Source of the DNA: a virus
Strand: one strand, 5' to 3'
IMG/VR virus record: IMGVR_UViG_3300027749_000058
Coordinates: 1 to 64,000 of that record
DNA length: 64,000 nucleotides
The notes beneath the pieces are model-generated. The model made no database searches, was not told the origin of the DNA, and saw only the letters and a list, made by a program, of their open reading frames with translations. The position numbers were made by a program, and so were the translations under genes. Shown in pieces: positions 23,969 to 32,087 of the stretch (within the stretch, counting starts at the first letter, position 1; every line of letters starts with the position of its first letter).

Positions 23969-25255
23969 ATGAGAGATTTAATTAAAAGAATATTAAGGGA
24001 AGAGGTTGATAAGTTATCAATCGAAGATAAGATACGTAATTCAATCGAATATAAGATACGTAATTATTCTGGTAATGACCGTTACCTTAAACAACTGAGA
24101 GAAAAACTTGTAAATAAGAATGAGGAATTGTCGAATAATGAGATTTTATTAGCCAAGGGTCAATTTGATTTTACTCCGCCAAAAAAAGAAACAACAATAA
24201 GTAGTGTTGTATATGAAGACAAAGTCATACAAAATTTACTTATGGAAAAAGGAAAAATAGTATATAATGATTTATTAAACTCTAAATTATCTGATTTAGT
24301 AAATAAAATAGTTAATGACGAATTAAAAATAAGAATAGGAAAACCTAACGATAATTGGTTTATAATTAATTACAATTTTTTAGTAAATTTTAATTCGGAT
24401 ATAAAAGCATGGGGGCAAAATGAGGTGTGGTTTGAGGGAACTAAAATGACTATAAAGGCTAAAATTGACGAATTAAAGACTAAATTGGATAATAAAGATT
24501 TTAACGCAATATTAGAATCTGAAACGTGGAGTAGTTTAAATAAAATTAATACACACTATGTTTTTTGGGCAGATGAAATAACAAAAAGACAAAAAAATAA
24601 AAATTTGAGTGGTACTAATGTTGAAGTTATTGAACAATATTTTAAAAAAAGAAAAATTAGTGAATTGAAAAATGAGTTACCTGACAATTGGATTAATCTA
24701 ATTAATGAACTTAAAATAACATATATGAGCTTTGCTGATATAGATTTAATTAAAAAATTTATAAAAGAAAGCAGTAAAGAATTTAAAAATATGAAAGAAA
24801 AAATTCAGAATACTACAAATAAGGGAGATGAAAGTGAAGATAAATTTATTGAACTTATCACTAACCCTGTCTATAATACTCTTGGTAAAGTAAAAAATGT
24901 TAGAAAATATGCAACTGCTGGCAATATCATTGATATGGTTTTTGGTATAGATTTATCTGCAATATTTTTTGACGGATATAAAATAATTCAAGTTAAAAGT
25001 AAAGAAAGTAATGCTAAAACTGCATTCATTAAAAAATTAGGAATACCTTATTTATCCGTGTTTCCAACAGATTTGGATAAGAAAGAATTTGGGTATTTTT
25101 CAGAAAAAAATAAAGATTATTCACGAAACTTCAACGAGGATTATCTACAAAATCCTAAAACAATTGAACCTACTTTAAATTATAAAGATAAAGAAAAAAT
25201 AAATTTAGAAAAAAGTTTGGGTAATCCATCAGTTGATTATTACCCTTCTAAATAA
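23969..25255 (+). CDS. Tagged PD-(D/E)xK-type nuclease
   Basis: 428 residues from the ATG that opens the leader MRDLIKRILREEVDKL (L-R-E). The N-terminal two thirds are helical and charged. The C-terminal part reads GDESEDKFIELI, then GNIIDMVFGID and GYKIIQVKSKE: a Glu-bearing helix, an Asp-bearing strand and a QVK strand, which match the restriction-like nuclease core. It probably cuts DNA. A TATTTATAG box at 23956 lies six bases from the start. Together with the neighbouring glycosylase-like gene it suggests a packaged DNA-processing set. Confidence 0.62.
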   Translation: MRDLIKRILREEVDKLSIEDKIRNSIEYKIRNYSGNDRYLKQLREKLVNKNEELSNNEILLAKGQFDFTPPKKETTISSVVYEDKVIQNLLMEKGKIVYNDLLNSKLSDLVNKIVNDELKIRIGKPNDNWFIINYNFLVNFNSDIKAWGQNEVWFEGTKMTIKAKIDELKTKLDNKDFNAILESETWSSLNKINTHYVFWADEITKRQKNKNLSGTNVEVIEQYFKKRKISELKNELPDNWINLINELKITYMSFADIDLIKKFIKESSKEFKNMKEKIQNTTNKGDESEDKFIELITNPVYNTLGKVKNVRKYATAGNIIDMVFGIDLSAIFFDGYKIIQVKSKESNAKTAFIKKLGIPYLSVFPTDLDKKEFGYFSEKNKDYSRNFNEDYLQNPKTIEPTLNYKDKEKINLEKSLGNPSVDYYPSK

Positions 25256-25274
25256 TTTTTTATACCTTTACATT

Positions 25275-25535
25275 ATGGCAGTAAAACCAACAACATCAAA
25301 AGAGGTTATTAAACCCACCAAATGGGAGGTTGTTTACGAAGATGAGGATTCTATATCTATTTGGAGATATAACTCAAAAATAACCACCTCAGGACCCGTA
25401 GAAGTGGAATACAAATGGAGGAGGAGTTTTAATCCTTGGAATCAAAAGAAAAAAACATTAGGGGAACTTGCAAAAGAGGAAAAAAAGAAACAGAAATTAG
25501 AGAAGTCTCAACTTGGAATCAATTATGCGTCTTAA
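25275..25535 (+). CDS. Hypothetical small basic protein
   Basis: 86 residues from the second in-frame ATG. Contains WEVVYEDEDSISIWRYNS and VEYKWRRSFNPWNQKKKTLGEL; the last 25 residues are Lys-rich. Its end overlaps the convergent gene by 39 bases. Not recognised. Confidence 0.6.
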   Translation: MAVKPTTSKEVIKPTKWEVVYEDEDSISIWRYNSKITTSGPVEVEYKWRRSFNPWNQKKKTLGELAKEEKKKQKLEKSQLGINYAS

Positions 25536-26150
25536 TTCTAATAGGGTTTTCTTATCTAAAGAGTTAACAACCTCTGATGTGTTTTCAATAACAAGTTTAC
25601 TAAGTAAAGATTCTTGAACGGGTTTTTCATTAACCTCAGATACATCATCAAACGAATAATCACTTTCTTCGTAATTATCATATTCTGTTTGTCCATTATC
25701 ACGACCATCCCACATATCCCAATTACCATCACTTCTTTGTTGATGAGCGGAATCTTTTACCCAGTCTTCATCGTAGGAGTCAAATTCCTGTACTTTATAA
25801 TCGGTATAAGTACAAGTACCCCACACACTATAATTTAAATCGTAACTTTTTGCAAGAGGTATTTCTAATTGTTCAATTAGTTCCTTATTTTTCATTTGTT
25901 CACCATTATTAGCAAAAAATTCAGCAATTGTATCACCATTAATTTCTAAAAACTTTGCAAAAAATTCAACATCTTCATGAGTTGAACTGATGTTAAAATA
26001 TTTTGAAACATCTTTTAATGTGTTATATAAATTTTCAAAATTATAATCATAAGGATTACCAATAGCAAATTCCTCATCAATTAATTTTTCAGAAATGAAC
26101 ATTAATTGTTTTTTTGGTAATCTTGAAAATTGACTTTGTTGTGCAGCCAT
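25497..26150 (-). CDS. Hypothetical acidic phage protein
   Basis: 217 residues starting at the Met that follows a TATTTAT-like box on the minus strand (TAATATTTATTAATATG). Helical first half, then an acidic, Trp/Tyr/Gly-rich segment (SDGNWDMWDGRDNGQTEYD) and a Leu-rich C-terminal helix. Function unknown. Confidence 0.65.
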   Translation of the reverse strand: MAAQQSQFSRLPKKQLMFISEKLIDEEFAIGNPYDYNFENLYNTLKDVSKYFNISSTHEDVEFFAKFLEINGDTIAEFFANNGEQMKNKELIEQLEIPLAKSYDLNYSVWGTCTYTDYKVQEFDSYDEDWVKDSAHQQRSDGNWDMWDGRDNGQTEYDNYEESDYSFDDVSEVNEKPVQESLLSKLVIENTSEVVNSLDKKTLLELRRIIDSKLRLL

Positions 26151-26162
26151 ATTAATAAATAT

Positions 26163-26190
26163 TAAAAAAGGTGAGATTTCTCTCACCTTC
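26163..26190 (-). terminator. Terminator for the minus-strand operon
   Basis: AAGGTGAGA with TCTCACCTT over a 4-base loop; reads into T6 on the minus strand just after the cREC gene stop. Confidence 0.8.
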
Positions 26191-26191
26191 A

Positions 26192-26509
26192 TTAATTAAG
26201 TTTTTCTTTAAAATTATTTAAGATTGATAATATGTTTTCTCGTCCTACAGGATTTGCTGAATGACAATTAAATTCAGGTAATGGTAAACCGTTAGTCCAA
26301 CAATATTCACATAACCATTTAGCACAATCATATCCTGTTTTTTCATCAATTTCTCCTAAATCATGATCAAAAGAAATTTCTTTAGGTATGCCATTTTTTG
26401 TAATCCATTCTACAAATTCAGGATAACTTCTAACGATATCCCACCCTTCAGTTTTAGGAATTCTTATGTCGTCCAAATATAACTTTCTCAATTGGGTTCT
26501 TTCTTTCAT
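26192..26509 (-). CDS. cREC-like cyclic-phosphate processing receiver domain protein
   Basis: 105 residues from MKERTQ (an upstream Met is possible). Motifs RKLYLDDIRIP, ISFDHDLGEIDEKTGYDCAKWL and EFNCHSANPVGRENI match the cyclic-phosphate-processing receiver-like domain that has been described in RNA-repair contexts. The acidic residues in LDD and DHD would be its active site. Known family proposals place it on 2',3'-cyclic phosphate RNA ends. The start overlaps the upstream gene by about 55 bases. One of several RNA-repair-like genes in the window. Confidence 0.72.
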   Translation of the reverse strand: MKERTQLRKLYLDDIRIPKTEGWDIVRSYPEFVEWITKNGIPKEISFDHDLGEIDEKTGYDCAKWLCEYCWTNGLPLPEFNCHSANPVGRENILSILNNFKEKLN

Positions 26510-26705
26510 CATTTTTATAAGATTTATGACCAACAATTTGGTACGCTTCCATTAAGGAATTGTTAGCAATATTAATTAATTTTTTAACTTTTTTTATTCT
26601 TTTTGTTAATGGATGATTAACTAAATGGTCTTCTATCGTGCTTGCTTGGACATGTAATCTATCCATTAACTCCAAATAATGACCATCATTTATTTTATTT
26701 TTCAT
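26454..26705 (-). CDS. Hypothetical helical phage protein
   Basis: 83 residues with LELMDRLHVQASTIEDHLVNHPLTK and NNSLMEAYQIVG, a pattern I associate with conserved small proteins of large phages. Overlaps both neighbours (four bases with the phosphoesterase). Confidence 0.6.
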   Translation of the reverse strand: MKNKINDGHYLELMDRLHVQASTIEDHLVNHPLTKRIKKVKKLINIANNSLMEAYQIVGHKSYKNDERKNPIEKVIFGRHKNS

Positions 26706-27382
26706 GGGTAATCAATTTCTTTGGTTTCAGTATCATAATTTATAACAATTGGTTTGTTTGAGTGTTCATATCGTTCATCAAGAACAGAAGCATTTAAAAA
26801 CTCAACACCATGAAAACTTTTTTGTCCGTAAGCACAATGGATGTGTCCACAAACATGTATTTTTGGTTGAACTTCCATGATTCTGTGAAATAAGTCTTCA
26901 CAACCAACTCGTTGACCAGTCATAGTCCAATCTAACATTCCGTGAGCAGGACCGTGAGTGATTAGGATGTCAGTATTACCAGGGATTTTAGCCCACTTTT
27001 CAGCAAGTTTTTCTCCTCTTGGTAAGTTGAACGCCCAATCATAAAATTCAGGTTGCCAAGGACTACCGTAAAACTTTATTCCATCAATTTCAACACCACT
27101 ATCAAAAAGATAATGTACCCCCTTTTCTTTATATTCATCTGCAATGTCATGATTTAATTCAAATCCAAAATCATGATTCCCTGCGATAAATATTTTGTGA
27201 GTGAAATCAGTATTAGAAAACCAATCTAAGAAATTCTTGATTTCATGACTTTTTCCCATACTGGTACAATCACCCGAATGTACAAGAACATCACCACTAC
27301 CCAATATGTTGCCCATCCCCTTACTGGTAAGGTAGTTGTGCTTGTTGTGGGTATCTGATATAAAAACTATTTTCTTGTTCAT
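26702..27382 (-). CDS. Calcineurin-like metallophosphoesterase
   Basis: 226 residues. All dimetal motifs are visible: ISDTHNKH (1st), VHSGDC (2nd), IAGNHD (3rd), ITHGPAHG (4th) and CGHIHCAYG (5th). The closest pattern is the MPPED-type class that cleaves phosphodiesters. First gene of the minus-strand run that ends with the cREC gene, so it may act on RNA ends or cyclic nucleotides. Confidence 0.9.
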   Translation of the reverse strand: MNKKIVFISDTHNKHNYLTSKGMGNILGSGDVLVHSGDCTSMGKSHEIKNFLDWFSNTDFTHKIFIAGNHDFGFELNHDIADEYKEKGVHYLFDSGVEIDGIKFYGSPWQPEFYDWAFNLPRGEKLAEKWAKIPGNTDILITHGPAHGMLDWTMTGQRVGCEDLFHRIMEVQPKIHVCGHIHCAYGQKSFHGVEFLNASVLDERYEHSNKPIVINYDTETKEIDYP

Positions 27383-27394
27383 TTCATTTATTTT

Positions 27395-27523
27395 TTAACT
27401 TAACCAATCTTTATCTTCATCATCCAAATTTAAAAAATCATCATCTTTATAATAAATTCCTCGAACCCAAAGGTACGAAATTATTGCAACAACTGCAACC
27501 ATTAATAAATAAACTTTACACAT
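27395..27523 (-). CDS. Single-span membrane micropeptide
   Basis: 42 residues: N-terminal hydrophobic span (VYLLMVAVVAIISYLWV) and an acidic tail (DDDFLNLDDEDKDW). It lies 12 bases upstream of the phosphoesterase start on the same strand. Confidence 0.55.
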   Translation of the reverse strand: MCKVYLLMVAVVAIISYLWVRGIYYKDDDFLNLDDEDKDWLS

Positions 27524-27538
27524 ATATTATAATTTTAA

Positions 27539-28141
27539 CTAATCCCACCATGATTTCATTCCTGACCCATCAAACCATTCGTTCCAAAGTTCTCGTTCTC
27601 TTTTTTCTTCCTCTGTCTGAGCATCGTACAATTTACGATATTCTTTTACATCTTGCCCCTGAATTATTGACCATAATTCTTTCCATTCAGAATCTTCAAT
27701 TTCTCGTGCCCTCTCAAAAATTTTCTTATTATGGATACTTTCTTCCTCAGTATCTTCTCTCTCAGTCCATAACCAGTCAGAATTTTTTATTTTGCCTAAC
27801 TCTGATTCTGCCTGACTAATATATTCATCACTACGAACATTCTTAATTAGTTGAATTGCTCGTTTCATTTTTTCAATTTTTTTCATTCTTGATTCATCAA
27901 CCTCATGACCATAATGTTCGATTGTATCTACAGTCTTTTCTAAAGAACGACGGAACAAATCAAGATTGTAGGAATAATCCCAAGAACGAAACGCATACAA
28001 TTCTTTTCTGAAGAACCAAATGTTCTCTAAAAAATACGGTAAATCTCTACGAAAAAATTCATAGATTTTATACCACCAAGTTTGATGTCTTGATAATGTT
28101 TTAAGACTTTTCCAAAAACTATCGGCGAATGTTACATTCAT
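27539..28141 (-). CDS. Conserved phage protein of unknown function
   Basis: 200 residues from the Met after a TATATTTG promoter. The pattern WYKIYEFFRRDLPYFLENIWFFRKELYAFRSWDYSYNLD is familiar from hypothetical proteins of many large phages. The rest is charged helix with WNEWFDGSGMKSWW at the end. No catalytic motif. Confidence 0.68.
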   Translation of the reverse strand: MNVTFADSFWKSLKTLSRHQTWWYKIYEFFRRDLPYFLENIWFFRKELYAFRSWDYSYNLDLFRRSLEKTVDTIEHYGHEVDESRMKKIEKMKRAIQLIKNVRSDEYISQAESELGKIKNSDWLWTEREDTEEESIHNKKIFERAREIEDSEWKELWSIIQGQDVKEYRKLYDAQTEEEKRERELWNEWFDGSGMKSWWD

Positions 28142-28155
28142 AATTAATATTTTTA

Positions 28156-28163
28156 CAAATATA
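28156..28163 (-). promoter_or_regulatory. Host-type promoter TATATTTG (minus)
   Basis: TATATTTG on the minus strand, 14 bases before the start at 28141. Confidence 0.6.
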
Positions 28164-28173
28164 AGAAAAAAAA

Positions 28174-28210
28174 TAAGACCCGACAAAATAAATTTCGCGG
28201 GTCTTTTGGA
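28174..28210 (-). terminator. Intrinsic terminator
   Basis: AAGACCCG paired with CGGGTCTT around a 15-base loop, T-rich on the minus side; ends the transcript of the metalloprotease gene. A further small hairpin (CACTC with GAGTG) lies at 28224-28237. Confidence 0.7.
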
Positions 28211-28289
28211 AAAGTGATATATGAGAACACTCGTAAGAGTGATATGTATATAAATATAGTAAAGTACTAAAAAATCTGAACTCTCGACA

Positions 28290-28703
28290 TCAAGAGAAGG
28301 ATTTTTTTACTCTTTCTAATAATTTTTCATCAAACTTAATTCCGTGTCTTTTCTTAAAATGTTTGACTAATTCTTTTATTGCGCCAACTTTATTATTTTG
28401 TTTTAAAAGTAAATAAGCCCCAAGGTCAGCATCCAATTCTTCATCTTCGTTTCTTGGACCGTCGTGACCAAGTATAATATGAGCAATTTCATGTGCCTCA
28501 ATAAACTTTAATACATCAGAATTAAATTTGTTTATAAATTGCTCACCATCAATAATAACAAGATTTTTATTTGGTACCATAAAACCATATCCATATTCAT
28601 TAAACATGGGTTCAAGGTTTTTATATTGTGGATTATCTGAAAATACGACCGCAATCGTAATTTCAGGTAAAAATTCACTATTGTATGAGATTGGTTGTGA
28701 CAA
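28290..28703 (-). CDS. HExxH metalloprotease-like protein
   Basis: 137 residues. HEIAH at 71-75 with a downstream acidic DEELDADLGAYLLL helix whose Glu/Asp could be the third zinc ligand, as in gluzincin-like or ImmA/IrrE-like peptidases. No signal peptide. The substrate is unknown; in ImmA-type systems such enzymes cleave regulators. Overlaps the upstream gene by 26 bases. Confidence 0.7.
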   Translation of the reverse strand: MSQPISYNSEFLPEITIAVVFSDNPQYKNLEPMFNEYGYGFMVPNKNLVIIDGEQFINKFNSDVLKFIEAHEIAHIILGHDGPRNEDEELDADLGAYLLLKQNNKVGAIKELVKHFKKRHGIKFDEKLLERVKKSFS

Positions 28704-28923
28704 ATTTTAAATTTTTGTTTTTAAATGATGCCCAAAAAATACTTCTTAAGCGATTTATAATAGTTAATTCAGTACCGGATACTATTTCTTTAGTATATTT
28801 TTTTTCCCATGACAAAAAGCAATTATAAACAACATCCATTTGATTTTTGGTTTGTGCAGATTTTAAAACACGGATTACCCATTCAAAATCTTTAAGTGCT
28901 AATTTTACATTTAATGCTGTCAT
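28678..28923 (-). CDS. Hypothetical protein
   Basis: 81 residues, amphipathic helices (VKLALKDFEWVIRVLKSAQTK) and a basic end. It shares 26 bases with the downstream protease gene, so the two are probably co-translated. Not recognised. Confidence 0.55.
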   Translation of the reverse strand: MTALNVKLALKDFEWVIRVLKSAQTKNQMDVVYNCFLSWEKKYTKEIVSGTELTIINRLRSIFWASFKNKNLKFVTTNLIQ

Positions 28924-28954
28924 GGTTTATTAATTTTTTCAAAAATACTGAAAA

Positions 28955-29575
28955 TTATGATAACAAACTATAATATTTTTTAAAATGTTTGATTCTGTCG
29001 TCAAGACCTATATACCCACCATTAACTCTTTTTGTAATTTTTTTGATTGTTTCTTCATCACTTCCTTGGTCAGCAACTGCATTTAATTTCATATTAAGAC
29101 AATATTCCCATAATGCGGCATCCAATGAATAATGGTTATCAGTTCTTATTAAATCCGCAGTTTCCTCAACCGTTTTTTTAATGTACGTTGCATAACCTTT
29201 ATATGCATCTTTACCTGTAAGCTGTAAAAATCCACCACCTCTAAATCTAAATCCGTCGCCTGGATTATTGTTGCCCATACGACCTCCATATACCGATTCC
29301 GATAATTTTTGTTCATTTTTAACATATTCATTTGCATTTTTTTTACCATCTGCTCCTGTAAGATTAAATCTACTTGGCCAAATATCTGCAATTCTTTTTG
29401 GTGTTGTATAATTTAAACTTTCTGTTTTAATTGTAAAATCACCACTTTCATGTGCTATCTGGCCCAAAAAATGAGAGGCTCTAAGTGCAGTGTTAATTTC
29501 ATACTTTGAAAAAGATTCTGGTAACAAATCTAATATAGATTTAGGAATTACTCCTGTTAATTTTTCTAAATTCAT
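28955..29575 (-). CDS. GH19 chitinase-type endolysin
   Basis: 206 residues, single domain. Catalytic Glu43 (IAHESGDF) and Glu52 (KTESLNYT), plus FRFRGGGFLQLTGKDAY, are the hallmarks of GH19 lysins, which cut the glycan of peptidoglycan. No signal peptide, so it needs a holin. Divergent from the small membrane protein at 29614, which is a holin candidate by position. A TATTTAT box lies upstream on the minus strand. Confidence 0.92.
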   Translation of the reverse strand: MNLEKLTGVIPKSILDLLPESFSKYEINTALRASHFLGQIAHESGDFTIKTESLNYTTPKRIADIWPSRFNLTGADGKKNANEYVKNEQKLSESVYGGRMGNNNPGDGFRFRGGGFLQLTGKDAYKGYATYIKKTVEETADLIRTDNHYSLDAALWEYCLNMKLNAVADQGSDEETIKKITKRVNGGYIGLDDRIKHFKKYYSLLS

Positions 29576-29613
29576 TATATTGTTTTTATTATAAATACTT
29601 TTATATTTAAACT

Positions 29614-29820
29614 ATGAAAATACTATTCTCCATTTTTTTAATTATTGGAAGGCTTTGGATTGGATTTACCATATTATCGTGGGTGATTAAGAAGATGATA
29701 ACACCCACACTACATAATATTTCTGAAATAGAAGTATATTTGGTTTTGATGATATTTGATACTTGGATATCTATTTCTCAAAATAACATTGATGTATCAA
29801 TAGTTAAAAAAGAAAGTTAG
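29614..29820 (+). CDS. Small membrane protein, possible holin
   Basis: 68 residues. Hydrophobic segments ILFSIFLIIGRLWIGFTILSWVI and VYLVLMIFDTWISI around a short polar turn. Position opposite the endolysin is the only reason to propose a holin. Confidence 0.5.
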   Translation: MKILFSIFLIIGRLWIGFTILSWVIKKMITPTLHNISEIEVYLVLMIFDTWISISQNNIDVSIVKKES

Positions 29821-29853
29821 GATATTGAATATTTATCAATAAAGTATTACCTT

Positions 29854-30480
29854 ATGAATAATTTACGAAACATAATTAAAGAAGTTCTTGAAGAAAAATT
29901 AGACAAATCTTTATTATTAAAAGAAGATGTTAAAATATCTGAATCATTAAAGTATCATATTGATAATCATACAAATTTAACTGATAATGTTTATAGGGTT
30001 TATTCTGAGGCATATTTTGATTTAGTAAATGAGGTTAGAAATTTGTGGAAAGAAGGTAAAATTGAGTTAAATGAAGAAGATACTTTAATGGTAGAATCTG
30101 ATTTAGGACAAAAAGTTAAAATCGGTAAGAAATACGTTTACCTTGACGCTCCATACATTTACGAAACTGAAACAGAAGAAGACATTATTAATGAGGCAAA
30201 ATTGCACGGTAAAAATGTTCAATTAAATAAACCTCATAGAACTCCAGGTGGCCCAAAGAAATTTGCCGTTTATGTGAAAAGCAAAACAGGTGGAGTTAAA
30301 AAAGTTACATTCGGAGACCCTAACTTAAAAGTTAGAAACGCAAATAAAAAAGCTGCAAAATCATTTAGAGCACGTCATAAGTGTTCCCAAAAAACTGATA
30401 GAACAACCGCAGGATACTGGAGTTGTCATGTTGGTCGTTATGCAAAACAATTAGGATTATCTTCATCAAACTCTTGGTAA
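29854..30480 (+). CDS. Tagged protein with conserved cysteine-containing C-terminal domain
   Basis: 208 residues. Basic leader MNNLRNIIKEVLEEKL (L-E-E). The C-terminal 85 residues (TPGGPKKFAVYVKSK, KKVTFGDPNLKVRNAN, AAKSFRARHKCSQKTD, AGYWSCHVGRYAKQLG) form a well-conserved domain that I recall from virion-associated or scaffold-region proteins of large phages; two Cys and one His might bind metal. TATTTAT box at 29830. Start of a four-gene plus-strand run. Confidence 0.72.
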   Translation: MNNLRNIIKEVLEEKLDKSLLLKEDVKISESLKYHIDNHTNLTDNVYRVYSEAYFDLVNEVRNLWKEGKIELNEEDTLMVESDLGQKVKIGKKYVYLDAPYIYETETEEDIINEAKLHGKNVQLNKPHRTPGGPKKFAVYVKSKTGGVKKVTFGDPNLKVRNANKKAAKSFRARHKCSQKTDRTTAGYWSCHVGRYAKQLGLSSSNSW

Positions 30481-30815
30481 TGGAATTAAAAAAAATAGAA
30501 AAATATTTACAGACTTATTTGGATGATGTAATTTCACCGTATATAAATAAAGAATTGGTTGGTGAAGAAGATGAACCAATCAAGTTGAATGTTTTTCAGA
30601 TTATAGGAGGGAGTTATATACCACGAATATACCATATTTTTATTGATATAGAACCAAATTGGGAAGGAAGTTATCGTAAAAAAATGGAAAATGATATTAG
30701 TGACTTTATGAAAATTCTTTCTATTAATAGCAAAATAAAAGTTCATTGGAACAAACGACCTGAATTCAAGGGTTCCGAAACTCCAAAACCTTTTTACGGA
30801 ACTCAAGATAAATAA
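30480..30815 (+). CDS. Hypothetical protein, paralogue of the protein at 5684
   Basis: 111 residues from the ATG overlapping the previous stop by one base. Shares the IEKYLQTYLDDVISPYI opening, the central IFIDIE strand and the DISDFMKILSINSKIKVHW end with the 87-residue protein at 5684. Function unknown. Confidence 0.62.
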   Translation: MELKKIEKYLQTYLDDVISPYINKELVGEEDEPIKLNVFQIIGGSYIPRIYHIFIDIEPNWEGSYRKKMENDISDFMKILSINSKIKVHWNKRPEFKGSETPKPFYGTQDK

Positions 30816-30816
30816 C

Positions 30817-31083
30817 ATGGATAACCCATTTCAACAATATATTAAAGAAGGAAAATTGGTTAGAGTATTCACCCCTGACGTACCAACCGATGAATTAAAA
30901 TGGCATCAAGACCTTAGAGACCGAAAAGTTACGGTTGTGGAAGATGGTGGATGGTCATTTCAAATGGAGAATTTCTTGCCAATCAAATTGTCAGAATCCA
31001 AAGAATTTTCAATTCCAAAATTTGTTTGGCATAGAGTTATTAAGGGAGAAGGAAATTTAATTATTGAGATTGAAGAATTTTAA
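30817..31083 (+). CDS. Conserved cupin-like phage protein
   Basis: 88 residues: LVRVFTPDVPTDELKWHQDLRDRKVTVVEDGGWSFQMEN, then IPKFVWHRVIKG. The small beta-barrel pattern with two His positions resembles conserved cupin-like proteins of large phages. No activity is known. Confidence 0.62.
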   Translation: MDNPFQQYIKEGKLVRVFTPDVPTDELKWHQDLRDRKVTVVEDGGWSFQMENFLPIKLSESKEFSIPKFVWHRVIKGEGNLIIEIEEF

Positions 31084-31267
31084 CTATAAAGATATTGGAT
31101 ATTTTAAATATAAATCATCCATACCCACAATTGTAGATTGTATAAAAGAATATCCTATCACGGAGTTCATTTTAGAAAAAATTAAGAAAAAAGAATTGGT
31201 TTGGGAGTTTGAAATGGAAGAACAAAAACCAAAGTTATATAACGGAAAACTAATTGTTTTAATATAG
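31064..31267 (+). CDS. Hypothetical protein
   Basis: 67 residues from a TTG inside the preceding gene (an alternative TTG lies at 31070). Basic start (LKNFNYKDIGYFKY), helical middle. Ends nine bases into the convergent reductase gene. The start is uncertain. Confidence 0.45.
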   Translation: MRLKNFNYKDIGYFKYKSSIPTIVDCIKEYPITEFILEKIKKKELVWEFEMEEQKPKLYNGKLIVLI

Positions 31268-32029
31268 ATTTTTTATATCAAATTTTTTCACAAATGTAGG
31301 AAATGCTTCCTCATATGATTTTTCAGATTCATCTGTAATCTTGTTTGTGAATTGCCAATTCCAGTAAAAAGCATCATTTGGTTTGAAACCATAAAAAGTA
31401 TGAACTCTTTTTTGAGTATCAACAACATCAACACCTTTCCAGTTTTGTCCTGTACAAATAAATCCACTTTGAATATTCTCAACAATATTTGACTCACCCA
31501 AAGTTTCATGTCTGTTCTCAATCCATGTTAATCTTTCAATTAATTTTTGGTAAAACATATTAGCCTGACCCCACCTTACAGAAGTAAAAAATATAACAGC
31601 ATTTGATTCAAATAATTCTTTGGATATTTTCCAAAGTTCATCATCTTTATCATTTAAGCTTGCCCAACATCTATGATGTCCTGTCGGATTTTTATCTTTG
31701 TCTTTTAATTTTGCTTTCATCAATCCACAAGAATTACCATCTTTTCTTGATACATTACCTTCACAAGGAACAATATTTAATTCAGGAACATCAATTAAAA
31801 CAGATTTATCATTTAGATATTCATTGATAACCATTGCAAGGATTGTTGATTTTGGAATATCAACATCATTCGGGTCCCAATTATATCTGTTTGAGCATGT
31901 TAATAGTAATACCTTATCCAACTTTTGCAATTCAGATATTGTCTTTTCAAGTTTTTTTAAACTACCTATAGAATTGTTCTTTTCGGTAACATTGTACTTA
32001 TTAAATATTTCTTGTAATCTATTATCCAT
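31259..32029 (-). CDS. Flavodoxin-like NAD(P)H-dependent FMN reductase family protein
   Basis: 256 residues. Begins a flavodoxin-like fold at VLLLTCSNRYNW, with AVIFFTSVRWGQANMFYQKLIERLTWIE matching the FMN-binding and following helix of the FMN_red family. A cysteine-containing insert (IVPCEGNVSRKDGNSCGLMKAK) is unusual. Likely a redox auxiliary gene; its electron acceptor is unknown. Confidence 0.72.
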   Translation of the reverse strand: MDNRLQEIFNKYNVTEKNNSIGSLKKLEKTISELQKLDKVLLLTCSNRYNWDPNDVDIPKSTILAMVINEYLNDKSVLIDVPELNIVPCEGNVSRKDGNSCGLMKAKLKDKDKNPTGHHRCWASLNDKDDELWKISKELFESNAVIFFTSVRWGQANMFYQKLIERLTWIENRHETLGESNIVENIQSGFICTGQNWKGVDVVDTQKRVHTFYGFKPNDAFYWNWQFTNKITDESEKSYEEAFPTFVKKFDIKNLY

Positions 32030-32059
32030 TCAATATAAATACTTCGTAAATCATAATAA

Positions 32060-32084
32060 AAAACCCACCATGAGGGTGGGTTAT
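32060..32084 (-). terminator. Intrinsic terminator
   Basis: AAACCCACC with GGGTGGGTT; T-run on the minus strand after the gene at 32088. Confidence 0.75.
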
Positions 32085-32087
32085 ATT

